A stretch of DNA of 48,289 nt, from contig QCNR01000010.1 of assembly GCA_003210075.1 (NCBI GenBank), positions 7,501 to 55,789 on the forward strand. The letters run 5' to 3'. Each line of letters starts with the position of its first letter. The stretch's first letter is position 1. This stretch comes from Pelagibacteraceae bacterium AG-426-G09 (GTDB lineage Bacteria; Pseudomonadota; Alphaproteobacteria; Pelagibacterales; Pelagibacteraceae). The notes under the pieces are model-generated. The model was not told the origin of the DNA and did not search any database. It saw nothing but the letters and a program-made list of their open reading frames with translations. A program made the position numbers and the translations under genes. This document shows positions 10,643 through 20,037 of this stretch, one piece after another.

Positions 10643-13162
10643 ATGAAAAATCCATTTAATCTATTGTCAAAATTATTCAAATCTTCTAATCAAAAAGAAT
10701 TAGATAAATTATCAAAATTTGTTGAAGAAATAAACAAATTAGAGGGTAAAACTAGCAAATTAGACGATAATGACTTTCCTAAAAAAACTCAAGAGTTAAA
10801 AAACAAAATAATTGATGGTGCTAATAAAGTTGATTTACTGCCTGAAGCATATGCGCTTGTAAGAGAAGCCTCAAAACGAATTAATAATGAGAGACATTTT
10901 GATGTCCAGTTAATAGGTGGAATAGTTTTAAATCAAAACAAAATTGCTGAAATGAAAACAGGTGAAGGAAAGACTCTTACAATTGCTCTTGCCGCATATT
11001 TAAATTCACTTGAAGGTAATGGAGTTCATATTGTTACAGTAAATGATTATCTCGCAAAAAGAGATGCTGAAAATATGGGAAAAATATATAATTTTTTGGG
11101 TATTAACTGTGGATATATTAATTCAGGTCAAAGCGATGAAGAAAGAAGAAAAAATTATCTATGTGATATTACCTACGCAACTAATAGTGAGTTAGGATTT
11201 GATTATCTTCGTGATAATATGAAATATTCTCAAGAAGAGATGGTTCAGAGAGGTCATAATTATGCAATTGTTGACGAAATTGACTCTTGTTTAATTGATG
11301 AAGCAAGGGTTCCTCTGATAATATCTGGGCAGGCAGAAGACAAAACAGAACAATATATACTTGTAAATAAACTAGTAAAAAAATTAAATAATGAAGATTT
11401 TGATATAGACGAAAAAAATAGAAGTGTTCTGTTAACAAACAAAGGTATTGATAATGTTGAAAAGATTTTTTCAGATATTGGTATTTTAAAAAATAATAAT
11501 TTTTATGATCCAGAAAACCTATCTTTAGTCCATTTAGTAAATCAATCTTTAAGAGCAAACTATATTTTCAGCAATGGTAAAGATTATATAGTCAAAAATA
11601 ACGAGATTATAATTATAGATGAGCAAACTGGAAGACAAATGCCTGGAAGAAGGTTTGGTGATGGTTTACATCAAAGCTTAGAAGCAAAAGAGAATTTGTC
11701 TATTCAATTTGAAAATCAAACTTTAGCTTCGATTACTTATCAAAATTATTTTAAATTATATAAAAATATTTGTGGTTGCACAGGAACTGCTATTACAGAG
11801 GCTCAAGAATTCTATGAAATTTACAATTTAAATATTTTATCAATCCCAACAAATAAAGTAATGATACGAAAAGATCTTAATGATCAGATTTATAGAACTG
11901 AAAAAGAAAAAGACACTGCCATAGTAAAATTAGTAAGTGAAAAATATAATCTAGGCCAACCTATTTTAATTTTTACGAGTAGTATCAACAAATCTGAACA
12001 TTACTCCAAGTTATTTGATGAAAATAAAATAAATCATATTGTTCTAAATGCAAAAAACCATGACAAAGAGGCTGAAATTATCGCAAATGCTGGCTCTAGA
12101 AAATCTGTAATAATCACAACCAGCATATCAGGAAGAGGCGTCGATATAAAGCTTGGTGGTAAAGAAGCTGATAATTTATCTAGAGATGAAATAAAAAAAT
12201 TAGGCGGCTTATGTGTTGTAGGCACTGAAAGAATGGAAAGTAGGAGGGTTGACAATCAAGCGCGTGGAAGATCTGGAAGACAAGGAGACGAGGGTAATTC
12301 AATTTTTTTTGTAAGCCTTGAAGATGATTTAATGAGAATTTTTGGTTCAGAGTCTATGAATAATATACTTGAAAAACTTGGCCTGAAAGATGGCGAAAGT
12401 ATTGACCATCCATGGATTAACAAAGCTCTTGAAAGAGCCCAACAAAAAGTAGAGGCAAGAAATTTCGATATTAGAAAATCGCTACTAAAATTTGATGATG
12501 TTTTGAACGATCAAAGACATGTTATATTTTCTCAAAGAAGAAAGGTAATTGATAGCTCTAATCCCTATGAATTTGCAGATATCTTTCTAGGTCAAATAAT
12601 TGATGAATTGTCTGACTATAAAAATAAAAACAACAATATAGAGAAAAAATTGTTATTAACATTGGGAGCTTCATTTAATAAAGATGAAATAGATAATATT
12701 CAATCTAAGGATACTGCTTTTTTTAGAGAAATAACTACAACAAAATTTAATGAAAAAAGAAATGATAGAATTGATATTTTAGGTGAAGAAAAATCGAAAG
12801 AAATAGAAAAAAAAATATTTTTACAATTAATTGATCAAAATTGGAAAATGCATATCCAATATTTGGAACAACTTAGACAAGTAATTGGCCTAAGATCGTA
12901 TGGTCAAAGAGATCCTTTGATAGAATATAAAAAAGAAGCTTTTAATTTATTTGAAGAATTACTTGGTAGACTCAAAGAACAGTTTATTGGCCTGCTGTTA
13001 AATATAAAAATTGTTTCAGATGATTATAATAATGAAAAAAAACCTAAAGTTTCTGACAATCCCAAATGCTTAATAATTTTAAAAAAGGGTGAAAAAATTT
13101 CGAGAAATGAAGTTTGCCCAGCTACAAATAAAAAATACAAAAACTGTTGTGGATCTTTATAA
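10643..13162 (+). CDS. secA: Preprotein translocase ATPase SecA
   Basis: An 839-residue motor protein that drives unfolded preproteins through SecYEG. Walker A is AEMKTGEGKTLT, DEAD-type box VDEIDSCLIDEAR, and the NBD2 motif GRSGRQGDEGNS is intact. The helical wing and scaffold regions follow. The C-terminal zinc-binding tail is degenerate: where the family has CxC followed by CH or CC, this protein has C825-P-A and then C835-C836, so one ligand and one residue of spacing are lost. Its 3' end overlaps accA tail to tail by 6 bases. Confidence 0.97.
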   Translation: MKNPFNLLSKLFKSSNQKELDKLSKFVEEINKLEGKTSKLDDNDFPKKTQELKNKIIDGANKVDLLPEAYALVREASKRINNERHFDVQLIGGIVLNQNKIAEMKTGEGKTLTIALAAYLNSLEGNGVHIVTVNDYLAKRDAENMGKIYNFLGINCGYINSGQSDEERRKNYLCDITYATNSELGFDYLRDNMKYSQEEMVQRGHNYAIVDEIDSCLIDEARVPLIISGQAEDKTEQYILVNKLVKKLNNEDFDIDEKNRSVLLTNKGIDNVEKIFSDIGILKNNNFYDPENLSLVHLVNQSLRANYIFSNGKDYIVKNNEIIIIDEQTGRQMPGRRFGDGLHQSLEAKENLSIQFENQTLASITYQNYFKLYKNICGCTGTAITEAQEFYEIYNLNILSIPTNKVMIRKDLNDQIYRTEKEKDTAIVKLVSEKYNLGQPILIFTSSINKSEHYSKLFDENKINHIVLNAKNHDKEAEIIANAGSRKSVIITTSISGRGVDIKLGGKEADNLSRDEIKKLGGLCVVGTERMESRRVDNQARGRSGRQGDEGNSIFFVSLEDDLMRIFGSESMNNILEKLGLKDGESIDHPWINKALERAQQKVEARNFDIRKSLLKFDDVLNDQRHVIFSQRRKVIDSSNPYEFADIFLGQIIDELSDYKNKNNNIEKKLLLTLGASFNKDEIDNIQSKDTAFFREITTTKFNEKRNDRIDILGEEKSKEIEKKIFLQLIDQNWKMHIQYLEQLRQVIGLRSYGQRDPLIEYKKEAFNLFEELLGRLKEQFIGLLLNIKIVSDDYNNEKKPKVSDNPKCLIILKKGEKISRNEVCPATNKKYKNCCGSL

Positions 13163-14263
13163 TAAATAAATTATAGCCGCTAACATCAGAATAAGTACTA
13201 AACCAACTAATAAATTTTTTTTATTATTAGTAATTTTTTCAACAAAGTCAGTCATATTATTTTTTCTGAGAGAAAGATTACTATCGTTTTCTGTATTAGT
13301 TGAAAATCCTCTTCCTCTACCAATTTGTAAAAATTTATTCTTTCTTTGCAAGATTACCTCATCTCCGTTCATACCTTCAAAATATTCTAAATTTTTCAAT
13401 ATTGAACTATTTATGTTTTCTAGTGTCTTCTCTCTATCTCTATGAGCTCCACCTAGAGGCTCTTCAATAATTTCATCTACAATATTTAAATCAAATAATT
13501 CTTTTGAGGTAAGTTTCATTGCTTTGGCTGCCTCTAGAGTTTTCTTAGGATCTCTCCACAAAATTGTTGCGCAACCTTCTGGGGATATTACAGAGTAGAT
13601 TGCATTTTCTAACATAATTACTTTGCTAGCTGATGCTAGAGCAATTGCACCACCTGATCCACCCTCGCCTATGATTATAGATATATTAGGCACCTTTAAT
13701 TTCATACAAGTTTCAATAGATCTTGCAATTGCCTCAGCTTGTCCTCTTTCTTCTGCACCAACTCCTGGGTAAGCACCTGGGGTATCTATGAAAGTGATTA
13801 TTGGGATGTTAAATTTGTTTGCTAATTCCATTAATCTAATACTTTTTCTATAACCTTCTGGTCTCATCATTCCAAAATTTCTATCAAGCCTCTCCTCTAA
13901 ATTTTCTCCTTTTTCTTGTCCAATTACTAAAATTGATTTATTTCTAAATTTAGCAAATCCAGCTATTACGGAATTATCCTCCCCATAAAATCTGTCGCCT
14001 GATAAGGATATAAAATCATCAAACAAATTTTCAATAAAGTATTTTGCCTTTGGTCTATCTTCATGTCTAGCTACTTGAGTAGTTTGCCAAGGATTTAAAT
14101 TTGAGTAAATTTTTTTTAATTTATCATTTATTTTGTCTTCGTATGATGCAATTTCGTCAGTATCAACCTCTGAAATTCCTTCCTTGTTATATGGGTCTTT
14201 CAATCCCTCTAGTTCAGCTTCAAGTTCTTTGACTTCATTCTCAAAATTTAGATAATTTTTCAT
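13157..14263 (-). CDS. accA: Acetyl-CoA carboxylase carboxyltransferase subunit alpha, with C-terminal membrane tail
   Basis: The alpha subunit of the carboxyltransferase that, with AccD (32910-33839), moves the carboxyl group from biotin to acetyl-CoA to make malonyl-CoA. The catalytic core is clear: ITFIDTPGAYPGVGAEERGQ and IGEGGSGGAIALASA. At 368 residues it is about 50 longer than the usual 317-320. The extra C-terminus ends in a hydrophobic stretch (about residues 350-368, VGLVLILMLAAIIYLL) preceded by lysines, which looks like a tail anchor. A small overlapping product from Met337 (13157-13255) is an alternative explanation for that tail. Confidence 0.95.
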   Translation of the reverse strand: MKNYLNFENEVKELEAELEGLKDPYNKEGISEVDTDEIASYEDKINDKLKKIYSNLNPWQTTQVARHEDRPKAKYFIENLFDDFISLSGDRFYGEDNSVIAGFAKFRNKSILVIGQEKGENLEERLDRNFGMMRPEGYRKSIRLMELANKFNIPIITFIDTPGAYPGVGAEERGQAEAIARSIETCMKLKVPNISIIIGEGGSGGAIALASASKVIMLENAIYSVISPEGCATILWRDPKKTLEAAKAMKLTSKELFDLNIVDEIIEEPLGGAHRDREKTLENINSSILKNLEYFEGMNGDEVILQRKNKFLQIGRGRGFSTNTENDSNLSLRKNNMTDFVEKITNNKKNLLVGLVLILMLAAIIYLL

Positions 14264-14353
14264 AATTTGAATATTTTATAAAATAAAGGCAATAAAGTGA
14301 CTAATTTTACCAATTTACTAATTTATAAAACTTTTTTAAAATTATAAAATAAA

Positions 14354-16504
14354 ATGCCGAAAAAATATATAAATATAGAAAACTTGTCTATTTCTGAAGA
14401 TCTATATAGCTTTATTAATAATGAAGCTATTCCTGGAACTGAAATTTCAAAAGATAAATTTTGGAAAGGCTTAAGCAAAGTAAGCCACGAACTGAGACTT
14501 AAGAATATAGAGTTGCTTCGAATAAGAAAAAAATTACAAATAGATATTGATAGATGGCATCTAGAAAATTATGAAAAAGAATTTGATTTAAAAGAATATA
14601 AATCATATCTCGAAAAAATTGGTTATCTAAAAAAAGAAGGGGCAAATTTTCAAATCAAAACAGAGAATGTAGATATAGAAATTTCTAGTATAGCAGGTCC
14701 ACAACTTGTGGTGCCAATTATGAATGCTAGATATGCTTTAAATGCTGCTAATGCGAGATGGATGAGTCTTTATGATAGTTTATATGGTACAGATATTATC
14801 TCATCTGAAGAATCAATCAGCGAAAGATATGATCCTGAGCGGGGGCTGAAGGTAATTGAATATACAAAAAAATTTTTAGATAAAAATTTTAAATTGAAAA
14901 ACTCTTCTTGGAAAAAAATTGATAAAATCTCTATTAAAGATAATAAATTAGAACTGTATACTAACAAAGGTTTAACTGAACTTGAGGATAATCATAAATA
15001 TATAGGATATAGACTAGACAAAGAAAAACTTTCAGCAATCATTTTAAAAAATAATAATCTTCATATTGAGATTATCATTAATCCTAATGCATTTAGTGCA
15101 AAAGGAGATCCCGCTGGAATTTCAGATATTATCATAGAATCTGCTATATCTACTATATGTGATCATGAAGACTCTGTAGCGGCTGTTGACTCAGAGGATA
15201 AAATAATTGGCTATAGAAACTGGCTAGGGTTAATGAAAAAAAATCTTATCGCAGAATTTGAAAAAGATGGAAAGAAATTACGAAGAAAACTTAATCCTAA
15301 TAGAAATTATATATCAAAAAATGGAAAGAAAGAAAGTCTTCATGGAAGAGCTCTCCTTTTAAATAGAAACGTTGGTCATTTAATGACTAACTCTGCCGTA
15401 CTTTTACAAGATGGTTCTGAAATACCTGAAGGAATTTTAGATGCTTTTATAACTTCCTTATGTGCTATCCATGACTTAAAAAATAAAAATAATTCAAGAT
15501 ATGGTTCTATTTATATAGTCAAACCCAAACAACACGGACCTGATGAGACGGCATTTACAAATTTACTATTCACAAAAGTAGAAGAGATTTTAGGTCTTAA
15601 AAAATTTACTATTAAGTGTGGAATAATGGATGAAGAGAGAAGAACAACAGTTAATCTTAAAGAATGTATTAGAACACTGGAAAATAGAGTATTCTTTATA
15701 AATACCGGTTTTTTAGATCGAACAGGTGATGAAATGCACACATCTATGGAGGCTGGACCAATGATTAAAAAGGGGGACATGAAAACATCTTCTTGGATAA
15801 ATGCGTATGAAAATAATAATGTCGATGTAGGATTAAATTGTGGTTTCTCAGGTGTTGCTCAAATTGGCAAAGGTATGTGGGCTATGCCAGACAGAATGTC
15901 TGAGATGATGAAACAAAAAATTTCACATTTAGAAGCTGGTGCAAATTGTGCATGGGTCCCATCCCCAACTGCTGCCGCTCTTCATGCTCTTCACTACCAT
16001 GAAATTAATATATTTGAGAAACATGGTAAATTAAAAAAAAGAGAAAGGGCCAAAATAGATCAGTTATTATCTATACCAATTGTAAAAAATCCAAATTGGT
16101 CAGTAGAAGAAATTAATAAAGAAATTTCAAATTCTGCACAGACTATACTTGGTTATGTTGTTAGATGGATCGATCAAGGAATCGGATGTTCAAAGGTACC
16201 AGATATTAATAATGTTGGATTAATGGAAGATAGGGCAACTTTAAGAATTTCATCTCAACAAATAACTAATTGGCTTTACCACGGAATTTGTAGTCGAAAA
16301 CAAGTTTTAGAAATCATGAAAAAAATGGCCAAAGTTGTAGATAAACAGAATAGTAATGACAAACTATATCAAAATATGTCACCGAATTATGATAGATCTA
16401 TTGCATTTAAAACAGCTTGTGAACTAATATTTCAAGGAAAAGATCAGCCATCGGGATATACCGAACCTTTATTACATTTAAATAGACTGATTAAAAAAAA
16501 TTAA
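14354..16504 (+). CDS. glcB: Malate synthase G
   Basis: A 716-residue malate synthase of the G type, condensing glyoxylate with acetyl-CoA to malate. Family blocks include GDPAGISDIIIESAISTICD, a core EDSVAAVDSEDKI and the active-site region RTTVNLKECI. It is the second enzyme of glyoxylate use. In Candidatus Pelagibacter ubique a glycine riboswitch is reported before this gene; the 90 bp upstream here (14264-14353) is almost pure A/T and shows none of its conserved blocks. The stop interleaves with that of recR. Confidence 0.97.
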   Translation: MPKKYINIENLSISEDLYSFINNEAIPGTEISKDKFWKGLSKVSHELRLKNIELLRIRKKLQIDIDRWHLENYEKEFDLKEYKSYLEKIGYLKKEGANFQIKTENVDIEISSIAGPQLVVPIMNARYALNAANARWMSLYDSLYGTDIISSEESISERYDPERGLKVIEYTKKFLDKNFKLKNSSWKKIDKISIKDNKLELYTNKGLTELEDNHKYIGYRLDKEKLSAIILKNNNLHIEIIINPNAFSAKGDPAGISDIIIESAISTICDHEDSVAAVDSEDKIIGYRNWLGLMKKNLIAEFEKDGKKLRRKLNPNRNYISKNGKKESLHGRALLLNRNVGHLMTNSAVLLQDGSEIPEGILDAFITSLCAIHDLKNKNNSRYGSIYIVKPKQHGPDETAFTNLLFTKVEEILGLKKFTIKCGIMDEERRTTVNLKECIRTLENRVFFINTGFLDRTGDEMHTSMEAGPMIKKGDMKTSSWINAYENNNVDVGLNCGFSGVAQIGKGMWAMPDRMSEMMKQKISHLEAGANCAWVPSPTAAALHALHYHEINIFEKHGKLKKRERAKIDQLLSIPIVKNPNWSVEEINKEISNSAQTILGYVVRWIDQGIGCSKVPDINNVGLMEDRATLRISSQQITNWLYHGICSRKQVLEIMKKMAKVVDKQNSNDKLYQNMSPNYDRSIAFKTACELIFQGKDQPSGYTEPLLHLNRLIKKN

Positions 16505-17106
16505 TCTTTTCCTAGACTCTGTCTATTTTTAAATGCATAAATTAAAGTTCCATCATCTAAACTTTCAATTTCTCCACCTACTGGTAATCCTTGAGCAAGC
16601 TTTGAAACTTTAGTATTAGTGTCCCTAAGACTGTCTTGGATATAAAATGCAGTTGTTTGTCCCTCTATAGTTGCACTTGTAGCTAAAATTACTTCTTCAA
16701 TCTTTTGTTTTTTTACTCTTTCAACTAGAGCATCTATCAGTAAATCCGCTTTGTTTTGATTGTTTGAAGAAATAGTGCCTCCAAGAATATGGAAGTATCC
16801 ATTATAAATACTAGAAGAAACTATGCTCCACTGATCCGCGATATTTTCAACTACACAAATTTTATTAGGCTTGTTGTTGTGTATTTCACAATTGCTACAT
16901 AGGGTTAAATTTGATTTAAGTGATCCACAAGTTTTACATCTTGATATATTTTTATAAACATTTGCCAAATTTTTTGCCATAGGTTTGATTAGTTCCTCTC
17001 TATTATTTATCATTTTAAGAACTATTCTTTTTGCAGACCTGGGTCCTAAACCTGGAAGTTTAGATATTAACTTAATTAATTCGTCTATTTCATTTAAATT
17101 CTGCAT
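16501..17106 (-). CDS. recR: Recombination mediator protein RecR
   Basis: A 201-residue RecR acting with RecF and RecO to load RecA on gapped DNA. The N-terminal helix-hairpin-helix (LISKLPGLGPRSAKRIVLKM) is followed by a four-cysteine zinc finger (CKTCGSLKSNLTLCSNC) and a Toprim domain beginning ICVVENIADQWSI. It is the last gene of the 4.5S RNA-dnaX-ybaB-recR cluster, a widely conserved arrangement. Confidence 0.97.
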   Translation of the reverse strand: MQNLNEIDELIKLISKLPGLGPRSAKRIVLKMINNREELIKPMAKNLANVYKNISRCKTCGSLKSNLTLCSNCEIHNNKPNKICVVENIADQWSIVSSSIYNGYFHILGGTISSNNQNKADLLIDALVERVKKQKIEEVILATSATIEGQTTAFYIQDSLRDTNTKVSKLAQGLPVGGEIESLDDGTLIYAFKNRQSLGKD

Positions 17107-17111
17107 TTAAA

Positions 17112-17429
17112 TTACAAAGGCCATTTAAAACCAGGTATTCCAAAATTTCCAGCAGATTTAGAAATTTCCTCTGTTGTTTTAGATTTTAATGAGGATTTAG
17201 CGTTGTTATGTGCGGCCTTAATTAAATCCTCGATAACATTTTTTTCTTCATTTAAAAGTTTGTCTGAAATTTCAACTGAAATCATTTCGCCTTCTCCGTT
17301 AAGCTTAACTTTTACTAGATCTCCACCTGAATTACCCACAACCTCAATTTTTTTAATTGCCTCCTGGCTTTCCTTAACTTTTTTTTCTAGTTCTTTTGCT
17401 TTCTCTAGGATTTTAGAAAAATCTGTCAT
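17112..17429 (-). CDS. ybaB: YbaB/EbfC family nucleoid-associated protein
   Basis: A 105-residue protein with the YbaB pattern: an N-terminal coiled coil (SKILEKAKELEKKVKESQ), a central beta section (GDLVKVKLNGEGEMISVEIS) and a C-terminal helix. The family binds DNA as a dimer. It overlaps the dnaX stop by one base and lies 5 bases before recR, the canonical position. Confidence 0.93.
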   Translation of the reverse strand: MTDFSKILEKAKELEKKVKESQEAIKKIEVVGNSGGDLVKVKLNGEGEMISVEISDKLLNEEKNVIEDLIKAAHNNAKSSLKSKTTEEISKSAGNFGIPGFKWPL

Positions 17430-19063
17430 TACTCATTCTCCTTTTTAGCAGTTAAAAGTTCTGCATCAGGAAATATTTTTTTAATCTTCTGTGAAAAATC
17501 AGATTTAGATACGCTATTAAATAATTTTTTTTCTAAATCTTTTCTCTTTTCTTTAATAGTTGGCAAACCTACCTCTTTGGAGAAAGCTATAATCCATCTC
17601 CTACCTGTCCACTCTAGTAATTTTGCAGTCAACTCTTTAACAAACATTTTATCAAGATTTGAATTAAAAGAAATTTCTATTTTATTGTCTTTAAAACTTA
17701 CTAATCTTAAATTATTTTCAAGCTCATATTTGATTTTTAGTTCTTTTTTGGTTTCACAAATTTTGATAAGTTCATCAAAATTATTAATTTCTAAATTATC
17801 AATTATATTTTTTACCTCAGGTTTAGACGTTATTTTTTCTTCCTGCTCAATGCTCTTTAATTGATCAATGGTGTCTTTTTTAACTTGGATCTTATTTTCT
17901 GGCATTATTTTATTTATATTCAAATCTTTAATCTCACGATTTTTAGCCCCTTTCAAAACTTTTTTTAAATGAAGCAATCTCACTAAAAACATCTCAATAA
18001 ATTGATGTTGATTTTTTATAATATCAATTTTTTCAAGATTATTTAAAGTAAACTGCCACAAAATAAGCAGGTCTTTTTTTTCAGTTATTTTTGACAAAGA
18101 AAGAATTTTGTCAAATTCTTTATCGTTTAATTCAAAATTTGTTCCATTTAAATCGATAAAATTTATATTTTTCAAATAGTATAATGTTTCCAAAAACTCA
18201 TTAAGAAAAACTTTCGGCTCCACTCCAGAATTATAAATATTTTTATACATTTTAAGAGTATCTTCTTCTTCTCCATTTAAAATACATTCAATTAAGTCTA
18301 TAATTAAAGTTTTTTCAAAATATCCAAATATTTTATGTGCTGTTTTAAGGTCAAGTTTTTTACCTTGATTATCTACTAGTAAAGCTCTATCGAGTAGCGA
18401 GAGAGAGTCTCTAACTGATCCTTCTGATAATTTAACGATTAATTTGATCGCATCATCTGAAATCTCTCCTTTTTCTAATTCATTAATTTTATGAAGGTAA
18501 TTAAACAATTCCTCTGAATTTACTCTTGAAAGATCATATCTTTGGCATCTGGATATAATTGTAACTGGTATTTTTTTTACATCTGTACTGGCAAAAATAA
18601 ATTTTAAATAAGAGGGAGGTTCTTCTAATGTTTTTAAAAGAGCCGCAAAAGCTGATTTTGAAAACATATGAACCTCATCACATATAAATATTTTATATTT
18701 AGCAGAAGTCGGTTTGTACCTAGAAAATTCTATTAATTCTCTAACGTCCTCTACGCTTGTTTTGCTGGCGGCATCTATTTCTAAAACATCTATATTATTA
18801 CCTTCAATAATTGATTTACAACTTTCGCAAAAATTTTCTGTACACAAGTTTTCTACACCATTTACACAGTTAAGAGCTTTAGCAACAATTCTTGCGGCAC
18901 TTGTTTTTCCACTACCTCTAATTCCTAAAAACATATATGCATTTGGAATTTTGTTATTTCTGATTGAATTAAATATACTTTCAGCGATAACTTTTTGACC
19001 AACAAGTTGATCAAAAGTTTGTGGTCTATATTTTAGCGCTAAAACTTTGCTGTTTGAATTCAT
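17429..19063 (-). CDS. dnaX: DNA polymerase III subunit gamma/tau
   Basis: A 544-residue clamp-loader ATPase. The start LALKYRPQTFDQLVGQ, Walker A GIRGSGKTSAAR, zinc cysteines in CVNGVENLCTENFCESCKS, Walker B ICDEVHMFS and sensor SRCQRYDL are all present. The tail beyond about residue 370 is lysine- and glutamate-rich and poorly conserved; it should contact the polymerase and DnaB. I see no clear programmed frameshift signal, so a separate gamma form is not supported here. The start lies 9 bases after the 4.5S RNA. Confidence 0.96.
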   Translation of the reverse strand: MNSNSKVLALKYRPQTFDQLVGQKVIAESIFNSIRNNKIPNAYMFLGIRGSGKTSAARIVAKALNCVNGVENLCTENFCESCKSIIEGNNIDVLEIDAASKTSVEDVRELIEFSRYKPTSAKYKIFICDEVHMFSKSAFAALLKTLEEPPSYLKFIFASTDVKKIPVTIISRCQRYDLSRVNSEELFNYLHKINELEKGEISDDAIKLIVKLSEGSVRDSLSLLDRALLVDNQGKKLDLKTAHKIFGYFEKTLIIDLIECILNGEEEDTLKMYKNIYNSGVEPKVFLNEFLETLYYLKNINFIDLNGTNFELNDKEFDKILSLSKITEKKDLLILWQFTLNNLEKIDIIKNQHQFIEMFLVRLLHLKKVLKGAKNREIKDLNINKIMPENKIQVKKDTIDQLKSIEQEEKITSKPEVKNIIDNLEINNFDELIKICETKKELKIKYELENNLRLVSFKDNKIEISFNSNLDKMFVKELTAKLLEWTGRRWIIAFSKEVGLPTIKEKRKDLEKKLFNSVSKSDFSQKIKKIFPDAELLTAKKENE

Positions 19064-19072
19064 AAATTATTA

Positions 19073-19161
19073 GGAGACCAACCAACCTGAATGAATACTC
19101 AATACCCTTGCTTCCGTTAAGACCTAGGGGAGTTCATGGTACCTTCACCTGGATGGCCCCC
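19073..19161 (-). ncRNA. ffs: 4.5S RNA (small bacterial signal recognition particle RNA)
   Basis: Read on the minus strand, an approximately 89-nt hairpin RNA. GGGGGCCATCCAGGTGAA at the 5' end pairs with TTCAGGTTGGTTGGTCTCC at the 3' end. The apical domain IV core reads AGGTC then GGAAGCAAGG, the asymmetric loop bound by Ffh. The usual C-GGAA-G tip is replaced by U-UAAC-G; UAAC fits the UMAC tetraloop class, known to fold like GNRA. A strong promoter lies just upstream and dnaX starts 9 bases downstream, the common ffs-dnaX arrangement. Ends are estimated from the closing helix. Confidence 0.88.
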
Positions 19162-19167
19162 ATATAT

Positions 19168-19197
19168 ATTATATCAGTAATAATTTAAAATCTTCAA
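19168..19197 (-). promoter_or_regulatory. promoter of the 4.5S RNA gene
   Basis: On the minus strand a perfect TATAAT (-10, 19168-19173) is preceded at 18 nt by TTGAAG (-35, 19192-19197). Six bases separate the -10 box from the first G of the 4.5S RNA, the expected distance to a start site. The same transcript may read through into dnaX, since no terminator is visible between them. Confidence 0.65.
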
Positions 19198-19206
19198 TAT
19201 GATATC

Positions 19207-20034
19207 TTATTTTTTTCTTAGCTTATCTGCCTCGAAAACCCCTAAAACACTCATATCTTCACAATGATAATTTAAATCTTCTAAAGAATTTTTAATTTTT
19301 TGATTTTCAATATGACCTTCAACTTCACATAGAAAAAAATATGATGAAAAAGAATTTTTTTCTGGGAAGCTTTGCAACTTAATCATATTAACTCCATTAA
19401 TTGCCATTCCTTGCAAGGCACTGTAAAGAGCGGCTGGTTTACTTTTAAGTTTAAATAAAAAAGACGTGATGTATAATTTGTTATCATTCTCAGGTTGTAT
19501 AATGTCCTTTCCCAATAATAAAAATCTTGTAAAATTTTCTTTATTATCTTGAATATCCTTTTTAATAATTTCAAGATCATAAATTTCTGCACTTAAATTC
19601 GATGCGATAGCTCCTTTAGATTTATCTTTGCTATCAGATATATATTTTGCTGAACCGGCTGTATCAGCTCTAACCTGTTCATTAAGATTATTTTTTTTTA
19701 TAAATACAGAAGATTGACTTAAAGCTTGAGCGTGTGAATAAACATCTTTAATGTCATTTAAATTTGATCCTTTAATACCCAGAAGGTTATGGCTTATTTT
19801 AAAAAAATGTTCAGCATAAATATTTAGTCTAAATTTAAATATTAAATATTCAATTCCAATATTTCCTGTAGTTTTATTTGACTCTGGAATTATAGTTTTT
19901 ATATCGTTGTTTTTATTTGCTATCTCAAAACATTCATCAAACGTTTTACAAGAAATAGTCTCACACTCAGGATAATTTATCTTAGCACAACTTTCACTGT
20001 AACTACCTGGAATACCTTGATAAGCAATTTTCAT
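19207..20034 (-). CDS. pheA: Prephenate dehydratase
   Basis: A 275-residue monofunctional dehydratase that converts prephenate to phenylpyruvate in phenylalanine synthesis. The N-terminal GIPGSYSESCA and the catalytic TR-F motif (ENFTRFLLLG, near residue 175) mark the family. A C-terminal ACT domain (KSKPAALYSALQGMAINGVN and FFLCEVEGH) suggests phenylalanine feedback control. It starts 3 bases after kdsB. Confidence 0.94.
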   Translation of the reverse strand: MKIAYQGIPGSYSESCAKINYPECETISCKTFDECFEIANKNNDIKTIIPESNKTTGNIGIEYLIFKFRLNIYAEHFFKISHNLLGIKGSNLNDIKDVYSHAQALSQSSVFIKKNNLNEQVRADTAGSAKYISDSKDKSKGAIASNLSAEIYDLEIIKKDIQDNKENFTRFLLLGKDIIQPENDNKLYITSFLFKLKSKPAALYSALQGMAINGVNMIKLQSFPEKNSFSSYFFLCEVEGHIENQKIKNSLEDLNYHCEDMSVLGVFEADKLRKK

Positions 20035-20037
20035 AAT

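Noticed and set aside
14264-14353. Glycine riboswitch before glcB
   Set aside because: The region is nearly all A/T and holds none of the conserved G-rich blocks.
17429-19063. Programmed frameshift in dnaX
   Set aside because: Several A-runs exist, as everywhere in this AT-rich DNA, but no slippery site with a following stem-loop and early stop could be made out.
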